A stretch of 64,000 bases of DNA from Desulfosporosinus sp. FKB (GTDB lineage: Bacteria > Bacillota > Desulfitobacteriia > Desulfitobacteriales > Desulfitobacteriaceae), in the NCBI RefSeq assembly GCF_002196705.1, contig NZ_NADJ01000012.1, forward strand, positions 1 through 64,000. The letters run 5' to 3'. Of the stretch, positions 44,191 to 51,853 are shown in pieces; position 1 is the stretch's first letter; each line of letters begins with the position of its first letter. The notes beneath the pieces were generated by a model, which saw nothing but the letters and a program-made list of their open reading frames with translations, had not been told where the DNA came from and made no database searches. The position numbers and the translations under genes are program-made.

Positions 44191-45321
44191 CTACCGCCGT
44201 TTTAAATACAGCTGGAAAGCCCGGTGTAATAAAGGCTGCAGGGGATAGTCCCAAGCACCAATCATTTCACAGGCCTCGCCTCCAAAGCCCAATTTAAATC
44301 GCAGCAACCCAAACAGGTGGTCAGATTCATCCAGGGTAGGGCTGATGCCTCTAAAATCATAAGTGTAGGCATTAAGCTGATAAGCATCTTGAATCATACG
44401 CCACTGGATAGCGTGATTAGGGGCCTTCTCCCGTTTTACATTGCTGCTGGCCCCGTAAAGATACCATGAGTGGAAGTTGGAATGGACGGCTAAGGTAGCA
44501 GACAATAATTCCTCTTCGTCTTCCGCCAGATAAAGAGCAATACGGTCTGCTGCTTCGGCCTTTAATGACTGGTACATATTAGAAAAGTAAGAGAAACTGC
44601 GCACCTTAAATTGATCCCGTTCTGAAGTTACCTTCAGCAACTCATAAAAAGCCGGTAAATCCTGTTCTGTCCCGACTCGGACCTTGACACCTAAACGATC
44701 AGCCTTTTTAACGTTGCGCCTCCAGTTGGTATGAAAACAGGCGAAGACCTCATCCAAGCTGCGCCCCTTTAAAGGCAAACGGTAAACATATTCGGGTTGG
44801 GACGCGGCGAAACCCGTATCACCTTGCTGCTTCTGCCAACCGATTTGCCGTAATTGCGGCTGCACCTGTTTGGCAGTTGCGTAATTCTCATCAGGCGGCA
44901 AATCACGCAAAACTTTACCAGAGCTGCCCTGTTCGCGAGCTTGCTCTAAAAACTTTTTAATTGTTGGAGTATACCACTTTGCCTGTACCACAGGCGGGTC
45001 GATTTTGACACTGAAAACGTGCTTGCTTTTCAAATAAGCAAAAAAAGGTTCAAACCATTCCTTGAGCTTAGGGCTCTGCCAGTCAATAATCGGGCCGCGG
45101 GGACAATAAGCCAGGTACCGGTTAAGGTACGGCATTTTCCGGTATAAAACTAAACCACACCCCGCCAATTTGTTATCTGAGGTGAACCATCCTAATAAAT
45201 CGCTGGTCCACTCAGTTTTGACCTTGGCCCAGGAAGGATACTGCATAAAATTGCCTAAATCTGCTTGAGAAATAAACGAATAATAGGTTTCTTCACTTAT
45301 TTTGTCTACTTTCAACATCAA
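44191..45321 (-). CDS. FemAB/FemX-family peptidyltransferase (peptidoglycan bridge formation)
   Basis: 376 aa. Two GNAT-like domains: NFMQYPSWAKVKTEW and LAYCPRGPIIDW in the first, then FHTNWRRNVKKADRLGVKVR, HSNFHSWYLYGASSNVKREK and AYTYDFRGISPTLDESDHLF in the second, all standard FemABX blocks. The family adds amino acids from aminoacyl-tRNA to the lysine or DAP branch of lipid II. VanK of actinomycete glycopeptide-resistance clusters is a member, and this gene sits between a vanX pseudogene and carboxypeptidase/VanRS relics. Confidence 0.9.
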   Translation of the reverse strand: MMLKVDKISEETYYSFISQADLGNFMQYPSWAKVKTEWTSDLLGWFTSDNKLAGCGLVLYRKMPYLNRYLAYCPRGPIIDWQSPKLKEWFEPFFAYLKSKHVFSVKIDPPVVQAKWYTPTIKKFLEQAREQGSSGKVLRDLPPDENYATAKQVQPQLRQIGWQKQQGDTGFAASQPEYVYRLPLKGRSLDEVFACFHTNWRRNVKKADRLGVKVRVGTEQDLPAFYELLKVTSERDQFKVRSFSYFSNMYQSLKAEAADRIALYLAEDEEELLSATLAVHSNFHSWYLYGASSNVKREKAPNHAIQWRMIQDAYQLNAYTYDFRGISPTLDESDHLFGLLRFKLGFGGEACEMIGAWDYPLQPLLHRAFQLYLKRR

Positions 45322-45599
45322 GAAAATTACACTCCATTATAAAAACACAAAGCCAAGGGTTACATATCTTTATCTATGCCTGTACCAACAGATACAGTAT
45401 TATGCGATTTACCCGTCGTAAAAAGGCTTTATATTTTTTAGTAAATTTGGCTATATAAAAGGTCAAAAATAACCGCATTAATCATTTTACCACAATTTTG
45501 ATGTTTAGGCTCCTAAAGCCTGTATTTTCATTTAGAAGCTTCGACTTATTTCATACAAAAAGGCAAAAACTCTCGCTTCCCCAGATGTGTCCGGCTCAA

Positions 45600-45930
45600 C
45601 TAGGCGATGAGAAAATCAAAATAAGTATTTGGATAAGGTTCGTGTTTTAGTGTGTAATGCCACCACTCGCAATCGTATAAAACGAAACCGCAGGGCTCCA
45701 TGATAGAACGAAGGTATCGACGGTTTCTCGCTTCGACTTGCATAATTCCTTTTGCTCCATGATGTGAGACTGAATCCATCAAATCAAAGTCGCCGCCCAT
45801 TGGAACAAGTGTACCTGTAGCTAAATGATAAAGCGTTAAGTCAATGGCGCTGCCCCGACCGTGGCCGACTTAGCAGCCACATATCCTTTTTCAACCATCG
45901 GAAGCTACGACCCGTACACCATTCATAAAG
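45600..45930 (-). pseudogene. vanX: VanX-type D-Ala-D-Ala dipeptidase pseudogene
   Basis: The stretch GHGRGSAIDLTLYHLATGTL and MGGDFDLMDSVSHHG, ending in CEWWHYTLKHEPYPNTYFDF, is the M15D zinc peptidase core: His and Asp of HxRGSAxD and the Glu/His of EWWHY are all present. However the region before it (EKGYVAAK) is in another frame, a TAA interrupts at about 45869, and the N-terminal half is missing. VanX destroys D-Ala-D-Ala in glycopeptide resistance. It lies downstream of promoter cassette C. Confidence 0.78.
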
Positions 45931-45962
45931 CATCTCATGTCTGAGACCCCCTTTCAAAACTA

Positions 45963-46057
45963 TAAAAGCCTGTCCGATTCGACAATTTTATCTTATCGAA
46001 TTAAGACAGGCTAAATTGGAATTTTTGCTTATCAAGATCTTAATAAATTCTTACGAA
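45963..46057 (-). promoter_or_regulatory. VanR-type promoter cassette C (site 4)
   Basis: Minus strand: CGTAAGAATTTA-TTAAGATCTTG-ATAAGCA repeats (46027-46057), a CGATAAGATAAAA -10-like element and AGCCTGTC...GACAGGCTT hairpin (45963-46013). It points towards the vanX pseudogene. Confidence 0.6.
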
Positions 46058-46062
46058 GGCCT

Positions 46063-46153
46063 TATTATTTTTCTATACTGTTGTCTACCGCATTGCTCAC
46101 GCTTGCTGATTAAAAAACGCAGGAGGATAACCCTTTTACCTCTCTTACTCTTC
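46063..46153 (-). pseudogene. Fused ends of a kinase and a carboxypeptidase gene
   Basis: The start (LVIKLKSKRGKR) matches the first residues of the kinase at 33280 (LAIKLKSKIDKR) and overlaps the regulator's end in the same way. The far end (AVDNSIEK, stop) matches the last residues of the carboxypeptidase (AVYNSIGKR). Everything between, some 2 kb in copy A, is gone. Confidence 0.6.
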
Positions 46154-46843
46154 AATTTTATAACCAACTCCCCATACCGTTTTGATATATTTAGGATGTT
46201 CCGCGCTGTCACGCATTTTTTCCCTTAAATGCCTGATATGAACCATTACCGTATTATTGCTATTGGTGAAATACTTGTCTCCCCATACCTCATGGAACAA
46301 TTCTTCCGAACTGACCACACGTCCGAGATTGGTACTAAGGACCCAAAGAATAGAAAATTCTGTAGGAGTGAGAGATAGCCTTTTTTCATTCAGCGTACAT
46401 TCATGGGTCTTCATGTCTAATACCAAGCCCGAAAAGGCAATCAAGTGTTCTTCCTGGTTAGGCACCGCAGAATTATATTTGGTAAATCTCCGGAGCTGTG
46501 CCTTTACACGGGCAACCAGTTCCAAGGGGCGAAACGGTTTAGTGATATAATCGTCTGCACCTAATGTCAGCCCGGTAATCTTATCGATTTCTTCTTCTTT
46601 AGCTGTCAGCATGATAACCGGAAAATTATGTTTTTCTCTAATTTTTTGACAGAGAGTAAAGCCATCAATATCCGGCAGCAGGACATCAAGTATTGCAAGC
46701 TCTAACTGTTCCGACTCAACACACCGGAACGCATCTTGACCATTATAAAATTTGTATACTGTAAAACCTTCATTTCTTAAATAAACTTCAATTAGATCCG
46801 CTATGGACTGTTCATCGTCTACAATTAAAATATTGATGCTCAT
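46145..46843 (-). CDS. VanR-like OmpR-family response regulator
   Basis: 232 aa from the ATG at 46843 (AAGGGAT upstream). Receiver domain with DD at 9-10, phospho-acceptor Asp53 in LAILDVLLPDIDGF and Lys in MLTAKEEE. C-terminal winged helix ends YIKTVWGVGYKIEE. It follows its own three-repeat box (46909-46938), so it should be autoregulated. The cognate kinase normally overlapping its end is deleted to a stub; the intact kinase at 33280-34422, whose own regulator is deleted, is the natural partner. Confidence 0.9.
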   Translation of the reverse strand: MSINILIVDDEQSIADLIEVYLRNEGFTVYKFYNGQDAFRCVESEQLELAILDVLLPDIDGFTLCQKIREKHNFPVIMLTAKEEEIDKITGLTLGADDYITKPFRPLELVARVKAQLRRFTKYNSAVPNQEEHLIAFSGLVLDMKTHECTLNEKRLSLTPTEFSILWVLSTNLGRVVSSEELFHEVWGDKYFTNSNNTVMVHIRHLREKMRDSAEHPKYIKTVWGVGYKIEE

Positions 46844-46908
46844 AAGTTCTATCCCTTCTTCCTGGACAAACACTCATTATTATAGTACAACAAAGCAAAA
46901 ATTTGTAT

Positions 46909-46938
46909 CATGATAAATTCCTTATGAAAACCTTAAGG
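46909..46938 (-). promoter_or_regulatory. VanR-type box upstream of the response regulator (site 5)
   Basis: Minus strand: CCTTAAGGTTTTC-ATAAGGAATTT-ATCATG, 11-bp spacing like the other sites, 66 bp before the start codon. Confidence 0.6.
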
Positions 46939-46947
46939 TTTAATTAA

Positions 46948-47499
46948 TTAGTATTTTAGTACCAGTATATGAATACGGATATAGAGCAGTAATACGAGCA
47001 AAAGTGCACCAACAAAAATAATGACTCTATCTAATAGTTTAGTATTAATATACTTATTGCTTAAACCATATAATTTCAGTCCAAGAAGGCCCCCAACAGT
47101 ATTTGTAATTACATCTATTATGTCTGTCGCTCCAATAGCGAAGATAAATTGAATCAATTCACATGTAAGGCTAAAAACCAGTATTAAAGCAAACTTAGGT
47201 AAAAATCCAACTTTTTTAAAATTGACATCCAAAAGCAAGCCAAAAGGAATAAAGATTATAACATTATCTTTCATCTCTCCAAAATTAATTCTTCCATTTA
47301 CATTTAAAGGAGCAGCAAATGGATTCAAGTTAAGGCTTCTATGATGATAATTAAATACTGACAAAATATTGTATTGTAATTTGAATAACACTAACCAAAT
47401 TAGTATCACTAAATATAAAACTAGCAACCCTCTAGATAACATTTTTCCTCTAATTTTTTTTTGTGTATTTTCTCCAGTTGATTGATTGCATGCTGTCAT
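46948..47499 (-). CDS. vanZ: VanZ-family membrane protein
   Basis: 183 aa with four to five transmembrane helices. The VanZ core is NLNPFAAPLN, MKDNVIIFIPFGLLL, FSLTCELIQFIFAIGATDII and DVITNTVGGLLG. VanZ confers low-level teicoplanin resistance by an unknown mechanism that reduces surface binding of lipoglycopeptides. AGGAGT lies before the ATG. Promoter cassette D upstream places it in the VanR-type regulon. The start could be the internal ATG at residue 20 but the first has the SD. Confidence 0.88.
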   Translation of the reverse strand: MTACNQSTGENTQKKIRGKMLSRGLLVLYLVILIWLVLFKLQYNILSVFNYHHRSLNLNPFAAPLNVNGRINFGEMKDNVIIFIPFGLLLDVNFKKVGFLPKFALILVFSLTCELIQFIFAIGATDIIDVITNTVGGLLGLKLYGLSNKYINTKLLDRVIIFVGALLLVLLLYIRIHILVLKY

Positions 47500-47533
47500 T
47501 TTATCTAAACTCCTTTAGTTTTTGTAAATTACG

Positions 47534-47625
47534 AAAGCCTATCCATTTCGATAACTTCATTCTACCAAAATGGCATAGGCTTTTTTTAAATAAGTACTTA
47601 TAAATTCCTTAAGTTTTCCTTATGA
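47534..47625 (-). promoter_or_regulatory. VanR-type promoter cassette D (site 6) before vanZ
   Basis: Minus strand: CATAAGGAAAAC-TTAAGGAATTT-ATAAGTA repeats (47597-47625), GGTAGAATGAAG -10-like element, and AAAGCCTATGCC...GGATAGGCTTT hairpin (47534-47587). Nearly identical to cassette A. Confidence 0.7.
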
Positions 47626-47690
47626 TATCAAATATGTTTTCTCAGTGAAGGTATACACCTTTTCTTTTCTGAGAAAACATATTTGATATC
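47624..47690. repeat. Perfect 22-bp inverted repeat
   Basis: Arms 47624-47645 and 47669-47690 begin GATATCAAATATGTTTTCTC and are perfect complements, separated by 23 bases that themselves contain AAGGTATACACCTT. No T-run follows. It abuts the VanR-type repeats of cassette D. Confidence 0.8.
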
Positions 47691-47740
47691 TCTTTAAAGC
47701 CGGTGTCGGCAACACTTTGAAGTTATTCTCTTCTTTGCTT

Positions 47741-48769
47741 TCATTTTATAATTCCGAATTTAATCATACTATTGATCGAAGCAAGAATAGTTTCTTCATT
47801 ATTTGCAATCGGCTTCCAACCCAAAATTCTTTTGGCCTTTTCATTACTTACATTGCGGCTCATCCTTAAAAATAGGGCTGCCTCATTCGCTTGCTTATTA
47901 AATAAAGCTGCTATATAAATAACCCAATTGGGTATTTTTATTGAAGAAATTTTTTTCGCAACGTTGGGTTTTTTATTTTTTAACAGTGCTGCAATTTCGA
48001 GCATAGATATTTGACCATCTGCCGAGGCTATAAAACGTTGTCCATTTGCGTCAGGATTTGTCATTGCACGAATGTGTAAATCAGCCACGTCTCGAACATC
48101 AACAATATTTAAAGGGAGATTGGGAATTGGATCGCCGCTTAATAAAAGTTTAAAAAGTCCAAAACTACCTGAGATGTGTGCGCTTAAAGCAGGTCCCCAA
48201 ATAGCAACAGGATTAATGGTAGCAAATTCTAAATTGCCTCCTTCTTTCTTAATGAAATCCCAAGCGGCATGTTCCGCCAAGAGTTTTGACTTTTCGTAAA
48301 CCGATAAACCTTTTTCTTTTGGGTCTGTCCAATCTGCCTCCGTGGTAGGGGTATCCGGATTTTTATTGCTGAATCCAACAGCACCAAAATTAGAAGTCAT
48401 GACCACACGTTTAACACTTGCATTTCGAGCTGCTTTTAGTATGCGAACGATGCCTTCCACTGCAGGCCGTATCGCTTCATTTTCATCTTTTGGTATCGTC
48501 ATAAAGACAGGTGAAGCCACACTTAATACGTAGTCACAACCTTTCATAGCTTCGTCCCAATTATCATCTTTTGATAAATCTGCTTCAACAAATGCAAGGT
48601 TGTCAAAGGTCGAGATACCGTTAGATTTTAGAGTATCAATTACTTTGTTTTTACTACTTATTGAGCGAAGCGTGGTTTTCACATTGTAACCTTTTTGTAA
48701 TAATTGAAGAATTATTTGTGCGCCTACAAAGCCTGTACCACCTGTTACCAAAACATTTTCCGACATATC
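47741..48769 (-). CDS. NAD(P)-dependent SDR (dihydroflavonol-reductase-like aldehyde/ketone reductase)
   Basis: 342 aa from the ATG at 48769. Rossmann loop VTGGTGFVGAQIILQLL, the extended-SDR catalytic pair Tyr-x3-Lys in VYEKSKLLAEHA, and the substrate region INPVAIWGPALS. It resembles the yeast Gre2/dihydroflavonol-4-reductase group that reduces methylglyoxal and other aldehydes. Divergent from a MerR regulator (127 bp between), which is the usual aldehyde-stress arrangement. Physiological substrate unknown. Confidence 0.88.
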   Translation of the reverse strand, partial: DMSENVLVTGGTGFVGAQIILQLLQKGYNVKTTLRSISSKNKVIDTLKSNGISTFDNLAFVEADLSKDDNWDEAMKGCDYVLSVASPVFMTIPKDENEAIRPAVEGIVRILKAARNASVKRVVMTSNFGAVGFSNKNPDTPTTEADWTDPKEKGLSVYEKSKLLAEHAAWDFIKKEGGNLEFATINPVAIWGPALSAHISGSFGLFKLLLSGDPIPNLPLNIVDVRDVADLHIRAMTNPDANGQRFIASADGQISMLEIAALLKNKKPNVAKKISSIKIPNWVIYIAALFNKQANEAALFLRMSRNVSNEKAKRILGWKPIANNEETILASINSMIKFGIIK

Positions 48770-48896
48770 GTATACCTCCAATACATATTCATAACCACTT
48801 GTAAATTAATCTCTCATGTTTTATGCTCATGTTATTACCTAGAGTTATATCTAGGTCAAGTGTTTTAAACATATATTTTTAAAGGAGTGTTTAAAA

Positions 48897-49340
48897 TTGA
48901 CTTATACAATAAAAGATGTAGCTAAAATAACAAAGCTGTCCATATTTACAATTCGTTATTATGATAAAGAAGGACTTCTACCGTTTGTTTCCAGAAACAA
49001 ATCAGGAATTAGAGTGTTTACCGAATCAGATATTAATCAGATTATGACAATTTGTTGTCTAAAGAATACAGGTATGCAAATTAAAGATATAAAAAAATAT
49101 ATTGATTATTGTATGGAAGGTGCCGGTACTATTGATTCCAGAAAAGAATTATTTGTAGCTCACCGAAATGAAATTATTAACCAAATAAATTCCCTTAATG
49201 AAAATCTCAAGCTAATTGATTCGAAACTCAAAATTTACAGTTCTCCCAATGCTGCAGAAATCATTAATGAGCTAAGAAGGATAGTTTTTGATGAAAAGCG
49301 CGAGAATGGCTTGCCAAGCTGTTATACCCAAATCAATTAA
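48897..49340 (+). CDS. MerR-family transcriptional regulator
   Basis: 147 aa, TTG start with GGAGTG upstream. N-terminal HTH YTIKDVAKITKLSIFTIRYY, DKEGLLPFVSRNKSGIRVF, then a dimer coiled coil. It resembles the AdhR/NmlR-like subgroup regulating aldehyde reductases. Target is probably the divergent SDR gene. Confidence 0.9.
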   Translation: MTYTIKDVAKITKLSIFTIRYYDKEGLLPFVSRNKSGIRVFTESDINQIMTICCLKNTGMQIKDIKKYIDYCMEGAGTIDSRKELFVAHRNEIINQINSLNENLKLIDSKLKIYSSPNAAEIINELRRIVFDEKRENGLPSCYTQIN

Positions 49341-49438
49341 TAGTGAAAAATAGCTGCACCATTTTTCTTTACGAAGGCAGATGGCATTGGCGTGTGGAAT
49401 ACAGATTGTTGGTGTATGCTTTGTCATCTATAAAAACG

Positions 49439-49489
49439 TGAGCAAAACTCGGGCCGAAAAGCGCACTTTTCCGGCCCGAGTTTTGCTCA
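49439..49489. terminator. Long bidirectional terminator
   Basis: GAGCAAAACTCGGGCCG and CGGCCCGAGTTTTGCTC pair over 17 bp, extended by GAAAAG/CTTTTC with one unpaired base, and the stem is followed by ATTTTT on the plus strand and AAAAC-flank on the minus. It lies between converging genes. The whole hairpin is further enclosed by 11-base inverted repeats TAGTGAAAAAT/ATTTTTCACTA at 49341-49351 and 49489-49499. Confidence 0.85.
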
Positions 49490-49522
49490 TTTTTCACTAC
49501 CACAACATATTGTGGTCCACCT

Positions 49523-50443
49523 CTACTTTTTGTCCTCCAAACTACATGTCGTCATCAGAACTATAGTTCCTTCAATGTCAGCGACCAGTGAAGGTCTCGT
49601 CGGTTTCCAACCCAGCCACTTCCGTGTCAATGCATTCGATGTTGGATTGTCACTTAAGACAAACTGGGCAAGCCATCCGAAGTGCTGATATGCATCTTCA
49701 GGGGAAATACTAACCACCGGCAGGTTCTGACGACGTCCTATTGCTTCAGCGATGTCCAGAAATGCTACTTCTTCTTCTCCGACACCATGCAAGCATGAAC
49801 CAGCAGGAGCAGATTCCAACGCTAATCGGAATAAATTTGCCGCATCAAGTCGATGAACAGCTGGCCAGCGGTTTAATCCATCGCCGACGTATGCCGAAAC
49901 ACCTTTTTCATGAGCAAGATCAGCCAGACGAGTGGCGAATCCCTGACGGTTTGCATCATGTACGCAGGGTGCAAGCCGTACCACAGATACACGCACACCT
50001 TGCGCAGCCATTGAAAGGGCAGCCTCCTCCGAAGCGATACGGAGTGCCCCCGCGGAATCAGGATCAGTTGCATCTTTTTCCGTTCCAAGGTGCCCTGACC
50101 TAAGAACTGTAATTACCGAAGTAGTAACGAAAGGTCGATTAGATCCTTTGAGCGCCCTGCCCATTGTCTCGATGGCACAACGGTCTTTTTCGCATGCACC
50201 GGCAAGATCTGAGAAGTCGTGGGCAAAGCCAGCATGGATTACACCGTCCGCAGCTTCCGCTCCTCTGCGCAGGCTATCAAGATCATCAAGAGAGCCGCGA
50301 TGTACCTCGGCACCGGCAACCACCAACGCTTCGGCGGACTTATCCGAGCGGGCGAGCCCGAGCACCTGATGACCTGAACCGATCAGTTCACGAACGATAG
50401 CGGAACCGATAAAACCAGTAGCACCTGTAACAAAAACACGCAT
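49523..50443 (-). CDS. NAD(P)-dependent SDR-family oxidoreductase
   Basis: 306 aa from the second ATG at 50443, eight bases after AGGAGG. Extended SDR: VTGATGFIGSAIVRELIGSG loop, VIHAGFAHDF, then EEAALSMAAQGVRVSVVRLA where the usual YxxxK is replaced by a variant (SEEAAL), as in several atypical SDRs. The gene is much GC-richer than its surroundings and its codon use fits a proteobacterial or actinobacterial donor. Probably controlled by the AraC regulator upstream in the same direction. Confidence 0.8.
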   Translation of the reverse strand: MRVFVTGATGFIGSAIVRELIGSGHQVLGLARSDKSAEALVVAGAEVHRGSLDDLDSLRRGAEAADGVIHAGFAHDFSDLAGACEKDRCAIETMGRALKGSNRPFVTTSVITVLRSGHLGTEKDATDPDSAGALRIASEEAALSMAAQGVRVSVVRLAPCVHDANRQGFATRLADLAHEKGVSAYVGDGLNRWPAVHRLDAANLFRLALESAPAGSCLHGVGEEEVAFLDIAEAIGRRQNLPVVSISPEDAYQHFGWLAQFVLSDNPTSNALTRKWLGWKPTRPSLVADIEGTIVLMTTCSLEDKK

Positions 50444-50620
50444 CATAAAATCCTCCTGAGACTATTTAGTAATAGAGTTAGCCCCTTTTCTTGGCATGCA
50501 TGAACAGTCAGTGCAGCCGGATGAAACACTCTGAGCGTATTATAGCCTAAATCTCAACAAGATCATTGCCTGTTCCACGCGACTCATTGCCTGATTCTCC
50601 TATAGTGAAAGTAGATACTT

Positions 50621-51598
50621 TCAGTCAATAGCATTTGCTTCGTTTGATTTTTGAGCCTGCTGATGCAATTTAGCAATGTCTCTTCGCGGCGGATTTCCAA
50701 AATAGCTGCTGTAATCCCTGCTGAATTGGGAGGCGCTTGCATACCCTACCATCTGACATGCAGTCATTGCATCCATTTGCCGGGACAACATGAGGTGCCT
50801 GGCTTCTTGCAGACGCAGTGCTTTTTGGTATTGCAGCGGGCTCATGGAAGTGACCTCCTTAAAATGCTTGTGGAAAACAGAGACACTCATATGAGCAAGC
50901 CTTGCCAGATCTGAAACTTCCATTGGCTGGTTGAAGTTGTTGCGAAGCCAACCGATTGCCTTTGCGACATGTTGCACACCTGAGTCCGCAAAACCCATTT
51001 CGGCAATGTGAACACCGATTGGGCTGCGCAAAAGCCGCATTAAAAGTTCATCCTTAACAATTGGAGCAAGTAATTCCGTGTCACTGGGATTGTGCAAGCA
51101 TTCCACCAGCCTCGTCACCGCATTGATAATACCTTTGTCAGCATCTGTGATATAACCTACGCTCCGCGTTTGCACAGGGAGCAGCCCCTGTGGATAAACT
51201 TTGGGGACAAACTCCGCAATTTTCTCCGGGTCGAGGGTCAATCCGATGCCGAGAAATGGTTCTAGAGAGCTGGCCTGTATAGTCTTCAGAGCAACTGGTA
51301 ATGCAACGGGAATCATGAGCATATGCGACCTGCCGACCTCAAAGGTTTCCTGTCCCAGCCTGACAGCCTTTACTCCCTGCGCAACAATTAACACAGAGGG
51401 CAGATAAAAGGATTTCACCCAATCGGTTCCTGTTTTGGAATAGCGTCTGATATGCAGTCCGGGAATGCGTTGGCTGAAGATACCATCATACGGAGAATGA
51501 TTACAAATCAAATGTGACAGTTTTGCCATCTCTGAATCGATTGATTCCTCAATGCCCTCTCCTGGTGTCAGTTCTAAGTGCTTATCCGTTTTACTCAT
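50621..51598 (-). CDS. AraC-family transcriptional regulator
   Basis: 325 aa from the ATG at 51598 (GGGAGAC upstream). N-terminal AraC_N cupin-like domain (SVLIVAQGVKAVRLGQETFE) and C-terminal double HTH: PMEVSDLARLAHMSVSVFHK and MVGYASASQFSRDYSSYFG. This is the YqhC-like class that regulates aldehyde reductases and oxidoreductases. The SDR gene 180 bp downstream is the probable target. GC content is also raised, so the pair may have arrived together. Confidence 0.88.
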   Translation of the reverse strand: MSKTDKHLELTPGEGIEESIDSEMAKLSHLICNHSPYDGIFSQRIPGLHIRRYSKTGTDWVKSFYLPSVLIVAQGVKAVRLGQETFEVGRSHMLMIPVALPVALKTIQASSLEPFLGIGLTLDPEKIAEFVPKVYPQGLLPVQTRSVGYITDADKGIINAVTRLVECLHNPSDTELLAPIVKDELLMRLLRSPIGVHIAEMGFADSGVQHVAKAIGWLRNNFNQPMEVSDLARLAHMSVSVFHKHFKEVTSMSPLQYQKALRLQEARHLMLSRQMDAMTACQMVGYASASQFSRDYSSYFGNPPRRDIAKLHQQAQKSNEANAID

Positions 51599-51853
51599 GG
51601 TTAAGTCTCCCATAAATAAGTAATTTCAGTACTATTTTTCTATGATATCGTAATAATATCAAATCCAGTAACAGGATTAATAATTCCATCTTAAAGTTAT
51701 CCAGCTAAAATTGGCCTCTGCAATATCTGGAACATCGTCACCGGATAGAAATTACAGACTCTAACATTATTAACTTTTTTGCATTTCCAAAGCAGGAAAC
51801 ACTCGATAGTCGTCGAATACCCTCCACTATCTGCTTTGAAAGGACAAGATTAT

